64,000 bases of DNA from Polychytrium aggregatum (lineage: Eukaryota > Chytridiomycota > Chytridiomycetes > Polychytriales), in the NCBI RefSeq assembly GCF_025602895.1, contig NW_026516205.1:682001-746000 (forward strand), read 5' to 3'. The stretch's first letter is position 1, and each line of letters starts with the position of its first letter. The position numbers and the translations under genes were made by a program. This document shows positions 31,979 to 42,030 of this stretch, piece after piece. The notes under the pieces were generated by a model. The model was not told the DNA's origin. It searched no databases and saw only the letters and a list, made by a program, of their open reading frames with translations.

Positions 31979-34900
31979 CTACTCCCTCAGTCGCGCCACC
32001 CAAATGTCTCGTCGCTCCGGGCTCGGCGCGCTGAAGCACATGGTCTCGCCCTTCCTGAGGGCAACCTCGATGAAGAACAGGTTTCGGGCGTCTGGGCAGG
32101 CCAGATCCGGCCAGGCCGAACAGTGCCCAGCGCCGTCCAGCCATCCGTCCGGCCGGTGCAAAGTTCAGGTCCGGTTAGTCCGGTGGCGGCAATGGAGGAG
32201 TCGGGTCAGCCGCTGCCGCTGATCCATATGCATCCATGACTGCATCCCACTGGTTCCCACTGGTTCCCACCGGCTCCCACCCGTTCCCACGCAACCCCTC
32301 ATCCGCCGTATCGCCGTCGGCTGCTTGGGGTCCTGCCATCGACAGCCGTGAAACTGCAAAGTCGTCGGCCTCCGTCGCCACCCAGCCTCGATCTGCCGTT
32401 CGTCCGCACCCCGTCTGCACCCCTCTGTCCGTACCTTCGCGGTCTTCCAGCACGCCGCATTCCAAAAAGTCGCGCAGGTACATCTCGCGGTACTGGAGCA
32501 GCTTGGTCGCCTTGCTCGGTCGCCCGGCTCGTGCAAACAGCGGGCTCCATTCCTCGTCCTTCTCGTAGTCCACCAGCGGCACGACCCGTTTCTGCGGCTT
32601 GACCACCACGATGCAGTCGTTCAGCAAGTACAGATACACCGGCTTGCGTCGCTTGATCGCCCCCCGCAAGACGCACTTTGAAGGATCCTGGGCGTCTGCG
32701 CCAACGCCTCCGGACGAGGAGATCTTGAGCTTCTCGACGGGGTCCATCAGCACCAGCAGTTGCTTGGAGCGGAGAGCGACCTGTCCATGGCCATCGGCGG
32801 CAACGTTTGTCAGACCGGGCATGAACGTCGACACTTCTGCGGTCGACGTCGAGCACTCAACACACGGCAGTCCACCTCCGTGTGCCTCCGTTGCTTTCAC
32901 GCGTCGGAGATGTGGGATCGACATGGATCTGTTGGCAATGTCGTCCAGTCCAACTCACCGAGGGCGGCAGATCGGCAATCTGAAGCATCATGCCAAACAG
33001 ATTCCGCGTGCTCTTCATGCACACGCTCAAGTCGTTCTCCAGATTTGTGACCGCAAAGGCGGCATATTCGGTGTGCTGATTTGGCAACGCTTCCGCGAGC
33101 TCTGGGCAACCGAAGCCGCCGCCATCAGCAACTCAACACCACCGCCATCAGCAACCCAACACCACCGCCATCAGCAACCCAACACCACCGCCATCAGCAA
33201 TACATCAAAGGAAGCAGCACCGATGCATCGCAAACCAAAGCTGTGCCTCCACATCGATGCAGTACCGGCGTACCTTGCAGCATGTCCCTGTACTCGCCGC
33301 TGCGCCGGATGGGAAGCGTGAGCATCTCCAGGATGGATTTGTCTCCCAGAACCGAGGCGATATAGTCGCGAAACTTTGGGTTGTCGACCAGGCATCTGTG
33401 GGTCTCCCAGAGGCTTGCTGTCAGGTGGAACGAGTAGTTCATGTACAGCGACTGTACAATCATGCTCTGCCATCCAAGCAATTGAAAGTGGCAGTTGAGC
33501 CATTCGAGACACGACCGTACGACCAGTCGAGTTGCCATTTGCTATGCACTCGTGCCCTCACCTTGCTCCACACAAACGCCGATATAGAGCTCTCGAAGGT
33601 GTGGTCGGTGCAAGAGCTCATGCACAGCTTGAGCGACTGCAAAAACTCCAGATGAAATGTGTGGATGGAGCTGATCGGCGAGAAGATTGATTTGACTTGG
33701 TCTTCTTTGAGAATGGCATGTCGCGTCTGGCCGCTTTCCATGAGTGGCCGCAGTGCCCCCTGTGCAAGCCCGGGGTTGTAGTTATGATGACAGTATCAAC
33801 CGGCTGCGGAGACGATGGGATCGACAGGAATTGCGGTTTCCAGCCCAGATCACACTGCAGCACTTCAAAGAGTCGAAAGATTCCCTCTGCCCAGGTCTAC
33901 TCTGCCAAGCACTCGCCTCCATCAGAAACTTGAGGTTGGATATGTATCCGAACTCTGATGAAAACAGCTTGTCCAAGATCTTGAGTGCGCGCTGGTGTTT
34001 GGCTCGCGCAGGCATGTTGATGTGGCCGAGCAGGGACGTAAACGCATCCGAGAGCTTCTCGGCCACAACCTCGGGCTGAACCACTGCAACTCCCTTGCCC
34101 AACATGCTCTGGATCTTGGACTTGGCGACGTAGATTTGAGGGGTCCGGTCACCTGAATGAAGCGAGCATGATTGTGGCCAGTCCGTATGGCTCCTTCAGC
34201 CATCTGTGTAAATCACTTGATTGCATAGCAGCCACGGGTGAACACGACGCTTGGGAAGGACCCTCCCGAACGCACATTCTCATGGACGATTCTCCTGATG
34301 TGCCGACATGGGCTGGCCATGAGTCCGGCAAACTGCACATCGGGTCCACAGACCTCCATCATCCTGCTGATTCTTCGAAAGAGACACAGATACCGAGTGC
34401 GGCTGCTGCTCTGGCGCTCCAGTGCTCGTGTGTGTGTTGATGTGCAAAGTGCGGTTGGTGACCAAGGGACGCACTCCAGAGCCCATGACTGGGACGGCCT
34501 TGACGGGAACACAGCTCTGGATGACCCGGGGCTTTTTGATCGTGATCCTTGGGTTGATGTTGACCAGATCCGAGCGAATCGTGGCCTTGGCGATGTCGGG
34601 GATATCGGGTTCCGAGGTCGTCGGGGTGGCGGCTGCCTCGATGACGACAGTCGCCTTGTTGTAATTTGCCCACCAGTCACCTGGGTCCACCTCACTACCG
34701 TATCGGCGTGTGTGAGACGAGAATACAAAATTCGAGCGACGGTGTTTAGTAGCCTGCAGCAGCCATTGAGCCTTGGCGGTGGCGCAGAGTAGTTGCTCTG
34801 GGACATTGTCGGCGCTGGCTGTAAAGCCATCCAAAACGACAGCACCAGCATGGCTCGTGCCAACGAGGTTTGTCGCGAGCCCTTCACCTCTTTTTGCTGC

Positions 34901-37804
34901 TTCTCTTGTCGTTGAGATTCAGCCGGAAGGTCTCAAGCGAGACCTTGATAATAGACTTGTCCTTCTTGCACTTGGAAATGAAGTCGTGCTTCAGAAGATC
35001 CATGGCAGTCGGTCGCTAGAGAAAAGATCCCGATACCACGCAGATACTGTTGTCAATCGGCCACTTGATCATGAAGAGTGGTTTGCCCAAGCGCATCGGC
35101 AGCCAGATTCACGGAGCATCGGCTCTGATCTAGATCGCGATGGCCCGTTTTTGTCGAACCAGCGCCGGATTATACCTCGGAGGGGTTCTTTTTCAGACAC
35201 ACTCGAACAAAATCGTGGTACTCTGGCGACCACTCCGACCCCTCGAGCTGCGGTGGCGGCGAAGTTGGGATTTGGTACAGGACCTAAATTTGGGGAGAGC
35301 GCTTCATCTCAGACATGGGATCATCCACTGACTTTGGCTTCAGTCCGTTCCTCGCCACCAATCGATGCTTGCAACGATGGGCTGGTGAGGCCGTGCAGAC
35401 ATTACCTCCATAGGATGTCGGTTGCTCTTTGGTGGCGCCCCCATCGCCAACTCGATAGCCATGATGCCAAGACTCCAGATATCGACCTGAGCAGTTTCGG
35501 ATCACATTCGATCGGACAGGTTTACTTCAGCTTGCTGTCGGATTGCCTCGCAGCATACACTCTCGCAGAAGGCAGGGGCGACAGTGCATCACTCCAATCC
35601 ATCGTCATTCATAGATGTCATGCCAAACCACTGCCGCCGCCGCCGCCGATACTTACTGGACAGCCATAGGGCTGGTTCTGGACGATTTCAGGAGCCATAT
35701 AGAGCTGTCGCAGTCAAGGATAGCCGGCCAGCCAGCTCAGTCTCTGTTTCTGCTGATTCGGCGCCACATACTTGATCACAGACCGACTCGTTCTGCGCAC
35801 ACTCCCCTCCCCGGAGCAACGACAGCGGCTCGGTATGCATTACCGGTGTCCCGACGAATGTGGTCCGCGAGGCCCGGTCGCTGGTGAGTTGGGCGGCAAC
35901 GCCAAAGTCGGCGAGCTGGGGGGGGGGAGGAAAGAGGATGGTGCAGTCGGTTGATTTTGCTGTGTTATCCCCAGGATACAATACCACACCGTCGCTCCAC
36001 TCCGATGGACAGCGGTTCTCAACAAACCTTGAGCGAGCCCGTGTTGTCGAACAAAACATTGGCCGCTGCAATCATGAGGAATGCACATCATCAGATACCG
36101 CCCCGTGCACGCCAGACCGTTGTGGAGCAGCGTGGATGAGTCGGTCACGAACTCGAGACTCAAACCTTTGATGTCCCGATGGATCTTTTTGTTGCTGTGC
36201 ATGTACTCGAGCCCGCGCAGCGATTCCCGGAGTATGAATCCGCACTGATCTTCCGTAAGCTTGCAGTTCTTGATCTGACAAAGATGGAGAGCCATCAGCT
36301 TCGATGCCGAAATTGGGTAGTGTGTCGGAAAGCTCTTTCTCCCTCCCACATAGAGCCCTATCTCAATTGGATTTGCGTTGCTCCTCTCTTCTTCCTTGCC
36401 ACTCCGCGGATGGTCCCCCCCCCAGTAAAAGCCGATGGTCAGACACTTGCCAGCTCCTCTGCTGTTCCTCCTCCAAGGTACTCCTAGACAACGGGTGGTA
36501 TTAGCCAGCAACGGTACAATGAACGGGGCTAAGCTTCCAATCGCAGTATCTGTCTCTCACAACCCGCACTTGGCTTGCCCTCCATCACAAACCATTGCTA
36601 TAGCCAGTTTGTTATTCCACATCCATGATCCTGGAATGGGGAGGAATCCATGCAACTGAGTAGCACGAACATCCTTTCAATAGCCAGACCATCAAAAAAG
36701 GGGGGCACCAACACCGAATCTCTCACTCGTGCTACAGCGAACTGATCTCCTCTGCTGTCCATACCAAAGTACTGTGCCAGATGCGGTGACTGACACTTGG
36801 CTTGGAAATCAACCTCGGCCAGCAAATCTTCAAGGTCGTCCGTGGTTTTCTCGAGGTCGATGATCTTGAGGGCGACGATTTGCGGACCACTTTTGCTCAT
36901 GCTGGAAAAGTGCATCGGTCCGTGGTCGGTGTGTATTCCGCATAGACGCCATGGGAATCGCCACGAGAGCAACAGCAGGAAGCATGGCGAGTGGTCAGCG
37001 ACAGAAAGTAACCAGATGGGGCAACGGGGATCTGGGCATGGCGGAGGAATATGCTTGCATGGGGTAATACAACGACAAGCTCCAGTTGTGATGGTTCTGT
37101 AGGCATTCCGGTGGAGGTATCGACCAGCAAACGCTCGCTGGTCAATACGAGTCGTCTGTGGTCTGCTCTCTCACCGCCTTTGACACCGAGCGCTTTGGCC
37201 CTGGTGCATCACCGTCCAATTCGAAGACTCACGCTCTGTATATCTCTCCATAGGATCCTTCGCCGACCTTCTCGATCAGCGTCCACAGCAAGAGATAGTC
37301 CGAGAACTCGGGTTTGATGACCACGGCCGATTTCTTGGTGCGCATGGTCAAGCGGCTGTTGGTGATGCTCGACGGCGTCTTGGCCGAGCCCTGAGAGGCA
37401 CTCAGAGGCGTGATGCTTTCGGCCATCTCTTCGTCAATGATGCTATCCTCGTCGTCGCTCATGTTGGTGGAGGCTGGCGAGAGCTGCCGCTTGGGGATCT
37501 GAGACTCGGTGGAGGGCGAGTCCTTCGCCGGGTCTGCTCGAGCAAGCGACGCAACTGTGATCTTGGGCAGGGTCGGCAGCCTTGGGAGGGGGGCAAAGTT
37601 CACACAGCCGAGTGAGCCAAATGACAGCACCGACAAGCGATACAGTCCAACTTGGCTCGTTGCAGGCACTGGCTCGGACTCTCTGTCTATTTGGCTCGTC
37701 TCGGCACCGTCCGCTGCTCTGAACTACCCTTTGTCGATGGGACTCTTGTCCACGGCCATTTTCTCGAATGCATCGCGGACGTTGCTGAACTTGGACGGCT
37801 CCAT
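31979..37804 (-). CDS. Ste20/GCK-type protein kinase fused to RhoGEF (DH-PH) module
   Basis: About twenty minus-strand exons encode roughly 1020 residues starting MEPSKFSNVRDAFEKMAVDK at 37804. Checked exons: 37804-37728, 37580-37233, 36901-36765, 36630-36593, 36483-36451, 36298-36166, 36065-36028, 35915-35844, 35704-35657, 35486-35406, 35283-35176, 35015-34888, 34814-34354, 34152-33917, 33759-33562, 33466-33274, 33101-32959, two or more PH exons, and 32091-31979. Kinase (about 120-400): VGEGSYGEIYRA loop, VALKII with Lys near 154, EYLGGGTAEEL, KIHRDIKAANVLF, LADFGVAAQL, FVGTPLYMAPEIV, VDIWSLGIMAIELA, RPTAMDLLKHDF. Linker about 415-567. DH (about 575-825): RALKILDKLFSSEFGYISNL, EDQVKSIFSPISSIHTFHLE, ILEMLTLPIRRSGEYRDMLQ. 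PH: RRKPVYLYLLNDCIVVV, RNLFFIEVAL, SPERRDIWVARLRE. Ste20-group kinases act downstream of Rho/Rac/Cdc42, so GEF and kinase in one chain suggests local activation and readout. The exon upstream of PH is uncertain. Confidence 0.85.
33116..33206. repeat. 21-bp tandem repeat inside an intron of the kinase-RhoGEF gene
   Basis: Four copies of a 21-base unit, CACCGCCATCAGCAACCCAAC with small variants, lie in the intron between the DH exons ending at 33274 and beginning at 33101. It makes up about half of that intron. Confidence 0.85.
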
Positions 37805-38223
37805 TGCAGGTTGACAGAGAGGATAGATGGATGGACTGCTAGGCTGCTGCACTGCTGCACTGCTGGAAGCGGGCAATGATCTGGTGCTGGGGCAGCACCA
37901 GGCCAACAACTGTATTGCGTGGTCGCTGCCGGACCCGTCCACTGAGCCTGCCCACAGCACACCTCGACAGCTCCCCCGATTTCGACAGTCCCGATCGGCA
38001 GCGTTCGAGCACTGATTGGCGAGACACAATCACTTCTCAGGACAAGCACCCGCCTCCCACAGCGACGGAACAATGCCGGGAATGCCCGACGGCAGGGCAT
38101 CCAGAGCATCAAGGGCAGACAGAGATGTCGCCTGACGCTTCTGCGACAGAGCGCAACGCAGGATACTGTCGGTGTTGACGATGCTGTCGGCGTTGTCGGT
38201 GTTGTCGGCTTGCGGGCAAAGCA

Positions 38224-39460
38224 CTACTGCTTTGTCACCTCTTTCATCTCCCTGCTACTTTGCTCGGCCGGCGATCCAGACAGATCTTCGTTCTCACGGA
38301 GCTGGCTTTCAATCGAGTCGTACGCAACGTCGAGTCTCGCCTGATACTCTTCGGTGAGATCCCGTCGGAACTGGAACCTGGGCGCTGACCCGAGGCTTCC
38401 TCTGTGAGAGATCTGAATCGCCACCAGTTGCCGGAGGTGTGGTGTAATTTCATCCAGCACAATTTCCAGATTGGCCTGTGGGACGGCTCGTCAGCTTTCT
38501 GGTGCAAGCAAAGAGCATATCCGACCCAAATCATGCAGAATCCAGGCAACCGACAGGCAGTCGTGCGTGAGGCAGCTCGCCTACCAGCTCCAGCGGCTCC
38601 GTCTTGGGGTCCATCGGCTTCCACCAGATCACGCACACCTTGTCGGTCGTCGACAACGTCATCTGCAATGATAGCACGCCCGTTCATAGTGACGACAGTG
38701 AGCCGACTGTCAAAGGCGAACAAACTGTCCATCGCCCGGCGGCACATTGTGCTCCAACGAGGCATTTGATTCGGCACTTGGCCGGTCGTCTGTCTCGTAC
38801 AGAATCGCCAATGCCAAGGGTGTTGATGGCAAATACCCGGGCGTCAACGACACTTACCTTGGAGACGTACCACTCCTGCGAGCGCATCTCGACTCCCAGC
38901 TTCGACTCCCGGACCATCTCGACGACCTCGCGCAGTTGTGCCAGCCGCTTGCCCTGCCGTTTGGCAACTGCCCGCGGCAAGGATTGGGGATCGCCGGCCT
39001 TGGTCGGCACCGGTCGCATGGCCTTGGCGACGCTGATGGTCTGGTTCGGGGCGTTAGTTGTTCGCTCGATGGTGACGTCCAGCTTGCGGTTGTCAAAGAG
39101 ATGGCGATCGGGGCCACGAACGTAGTGGGTATCGAGAATGTTGCGGGAGTCTATGTCTGCGGTTTCGTCTTCAGCGGGCTTGTACAGCGGCAGAGAATTC
39201 GACTGATCCTGGCTCTGGCTCTGGCTCTGGTTCTGACTCTGGCTCGAGCGACCCACATCTGCTCGGCCGCCGTTCTTGAGATTGGCCGAGAAATCTAGCA
39301 GCAAGTCTCGGCCACTGCGCTGCAAGACATGCGAGAGAACCGAGAAGGCTGATCGCTGGACGAGGCGCGGGACGGCAGCGCAGAATGCCGTTGGTATGGC
39401 TGGGACCGACCCGGCGCGCTTGCGGACGATGCTTGCGAATGATCTGCAGGACAGTGACAT
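38224..39460 (-). CDS. Mitochondrial ribosome-binding factor A (RbfA family)
   Basis: RbfA has a KH-like fold and assists maturation of the small ribosomal subunit rRNA. Three minus-strand exons (39460-38858, 38662-38585, 38475-38224) join in phase to 310 residues. The first 40 residues, MSLSCRSFASIVRKRAGS onward, are rich in Arg/Ser/Ala without acids, as in a mitochondrial presequence. The RbfA core spans LAQLREVVEMVRESKLGVEM, EWYVSKMTLSTTDKVCVIWW (the strand-helix junction crosses an intron), and LDEITPHLRQLVAIQISHRG followed by SAPRFQFRRD, the conserved end of the domain. A Gln/Ser-rich (SQ)n stretch sits between the presequence and core. The frame continues upstream into an Ala-Leu repeat encoded by a hexanucleotide microsatellite; I reject that extension and start at 39460. 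MND1 is divergent from it. Confidence 0.82.
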
Positions 39461-39960
39461 GGCGGGGATGGAGATGGGCGCATGAGAGCAAACCAAGGCG
39501 ATCTGGCATGAGCGACACTGTTGTGTGTTTGTCTCCGCAAGGGCAAGGGCAAGGGCAAGGGCAAGGGCAAGGGCAAGGGCAAGGGCTGGGGTTGGGGTTG
39601 GACTGGGCGGCGTCGATTGGCTGCTGGACAGGGCCAATCGCAGGAGCGCCGACTGCGCAGTGCTGGATCGCTTCGCTGGGCTTGATTGCCGTCCGCCCAC
39701 CCCATCCTCAGGTTCCCCGCCCACTCCTCAAGACGATCAAGACCACCAAGACGATCGCACAACCCCCGTATCGCACAATCATCACCCCGACCTCTGAGCA
39801 GAGTCAACGACATCATGGTCTGCTTCGTTCGTCTTGGCTTGCATGGCGTCTGTCGCATGCGCAATCCATCCGTGCAAGTGGTCCCGCGCTGCTGACTCAC
39901 CGACCAAGGAATACGGACGCTATTTCGTCGCAACAGAGCGGAAAGAAGCGCGGCCTCTCG
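39461..39960. promoter_or_regulatory. Shared upstream region of RbfA (-) and MND1 (+)
   Basis: About 500 bases separate the RbfA start from the first certain MND1 coding sequence. The region includes a GGGCAA hexanucleotide array (about 39533-39585) and must contain both promoters. It probably also holds the true MND1 initiator exon, since the family has about ten residues before the Met at 39961 and the upstream in-frame SGKKRGLS matches that N-terminus. Confidence 0.5.
39533..39590. repeat. Hexanucleotide microsatellite (GGGCAA)n
   Basis: About eight perfect copies of GGGCAA are followed by degenerate GGGGTT units, between the divergent RbfA and MND1 genes. On the minus strand it would translate as (Ala-Leu)n, which explains a spurious N-terminal extension of the RbfA frame. 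Confidence 0.9.
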
Positions 39961-41356
39961 ATGGAAGAGAAGCGGACCAAGCTCATGGAGATCTTCTTTG
40001 AGACAAAGGACTTTTGGCAGCTCAAGGTACCACCTCAGTGTCCAGCGGACAGGGCCGTCTCAAGTGCGCCCTACCCCCCCCCCTTCCAGCACGAGTGAAT
40101 GCTGACCTTCTATACATCCTCCAGGAGCTGGAAAAAATGGCTCCTAAGATGAAGGGGATAGGTATGTGCTGTGGCCTTATGTTCATGGGTATATTCATAC
40201 CCGGCTTTGGATGACCAACGAGCAACCGGGTGCTGGGATCACTCGACTTACGCTCCAGCCATCGTCCAGTCACCCAGTCAGTTAAAGAAGTTCTCGACGG
40301 GCTTGTGGTCAGTGCCATTTTACCTCCCAAAAACGATGGACATAAGACAATGGCATCTCAGTCCATCACCTCATTTGGGCTCACTGACCAGCGAGTCTAT
40401 TCCTATTGCCATCATAGTCCGATGCCATGGTCAACACCGAAAAGATCGGAACCTCCAACTATTTCTGGGCGTTCCCGAGCGCCGGCCTGCAGACGGTGGG
40501 TGCAATGATGCGCTATCGATCATTGCCAGCGTATGGCAACTGAATACTGTCTGACATCTGCACTCGGCTTGCGGCCACCAGCGCAAGCGGATCCTGGACG
40601 ACCTGACATCCGAGCATGCCTCTCTCGAGGTAAGTGGCTTGCTCCCGGCTCGCTCATGCTTCGTGGTAGGTCAGGCATCTATGCTTACTGTCTGTATTAT
40701 CGATCGAGCAGAAGAAGAAGAAGGAGTTGGATTCGCAGATCGAGGCCGCTCGGAGTGGCCGCGAGGATTCGGTAAGGCATCGGACCTGAGCGATACATAG
40801 CGACATCCCATTCAACCTTGTGACTGAGACCCATTCGACCGTGCTCAACGATGCTGTTGCAGGATGAGCGTGACGAGATGCTCAAGGAAATCCAGCAGCT
40901 GGAACGCGAACAGGCAGCGTACAAGGACGAGCTACAAAAGTTCAAGGACTGCGACCCGGCCGTGCTGAGGGAGCAAGGTGAGTAGCGACTCGATCGAGGC
41001 AATCGCTGGCACCAGGCGCCCCACTGACTTCAATTCCGTGATCCGAATACTCCAGAAAAATATACAAATCAGGCTCGTCTCGCTGCAAACCGGTGGACAG
41101 GTATGAGCCGCCACATCGTCTCTGGGGATCGTCTCTGGGGATCGTCTCTGGGGATCGCCGACCGTCCTGTGGCAATTTGACCACGAGGCCGCCACAGGCG
41201 GTGCAGGGGCTCCAACGAATGCGCCACTGATTTGCCGACTCGACATGGACAGAAAACATCTTTGCTCTGCAGTCGTACTGCGCGCAAAACTTCAACATAT
41301 CCTCCCAGCAATTCTATGAATCTTTCGATCTGCCTCAGGACTTTGACACCCTCTAG
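39961..41356 (+). CDS. MND1: Meiotic nuclear division protein 1 (MND1)
   Basis: MND1 pairs with HOP2 to stimulate Dmc1/Rad51 strand exchange in meiosis. Exons 39961-40026, 40125-40161, 40270-40307, 40418-40495, 40582-40629, 40712-40771, 40863-40977, 41056-41100 and 41253-41356 join in phase to about 196 residues. Landmarks are MEEKRTKLMEIFFETKDFWQ, LEKMAPKMKGI, TQSVKEVLDGLV, VNTEKIGTSNYFWAFPSAGL, the leucine-rich coiled coil through LEREQAAYKDELQKFKDCDP, AANRWTDNIFALQSYC, and the C-terminal SFDLPQDFDTL. I start at the Met at 39961 because it is the only one close to the conserved domain, but residues SGKKRGLS just upstream match other MND1 N-termini, so the true start is probably in an unplaced 5' exon. 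Its presence implies a meiotic cycle. HOP2 and DMC1 are not in the window. Confidence 0.9.
41105..41158. repeat. Tandem TCGTCTCTGGGGA repeat in the last MND1 intron
   Basis: A 13- to 14-base unit, TCGTCTCTGGGGA, is repeated about three times just inside the final intron of MND1. It is noncoding. Confidence 0.7.
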
Positions 41357-42030
41357 CCATTCGAACCCAGCCGATGCGTCAGAGGATAGTTCACGCGGCG
41401 GCGCCTATCAACCGAAAGTGGAGCAAGGTCGCTGTTCCACCGAGCCGCTGCATTGATTCATTGGCTGTTTCTTCGCCAGCAGCTATGCTGGGGAAGCCGG
41501 CCGACTGCGATGTCAACAGCGACGCTGTGCTTTGTACGCCGTTACATTCAAGACCGTAGTTGTGTGGCAGTTATCGCTACAAATACATCGTGCCGTATTT
41601 CATTTACAAGTGTACGACCACCTCACTCGTGGTGTCAAGGTGCCCGGATTCTGCTGGTCATTATACAAGCTATCGACCGCACATTCGCCCTCGTGGCGAA
41701 CGGCGCACATTGGCGCCTAGGCCATTGCCGCTGGCCAGTTTATGGCGAATACGCCAAGGTGGCTATGAGCATCCAAGCTGCTCAGGCAACGCTTTCAGCC
41801 CTCCATCATCTTTTCGAAGCTCTGGCCAAGGATCAGGTTGTCATTGACAATGTCTGCCTTGGAGTTGATGCGCACCCTGCGAATGGAATCGCGACGAAAG
41901 TACCAGGTGTCTTTGTGTCATCACTAGTATCGGACAAGTGCGGTCGGCCACCGACATGAGCGACCTGTGCCCGTCCTTGGCTCAATACGATGCTGGCCAA
42001 AGATATTTTCCTTTCAAGTCAGACATCCAC
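41357..42030. other. Region between MND1 and the Sfi1-like gene, with an unassigned frame
   Basis: A plus-strand frame at 41453-41959 (168 codons) ends with a helical, low-bias segment including YGEYAKVAMSIQAAQATLSA and VIDNVCLGVDAHPANGI, which could be a small gene or exon. Its first half is cysteine-rich and less protein-like, and competing frames overlap. No family is recognised. The Sfi1-like gene may also have its last exon here, ending near 42031. Confidence 0.35.

Noticed and set aside
31979-34353. Separate RhoGEF gene model starting near 34.1 kb
   Set aside because: No initiator Met with a plausible leader precedes the DH domain in the right frame, while splicing from the linker exon is phase-matched. 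I therefore favour one fused gene, though transcripts should confirm.
39461-39724. N-terminal extension of RbfA with (Ala-Leu)n
   Set aside because: It comes from translating a hexanucleotide microsatellite upstream of a good mitochondrial presequence.
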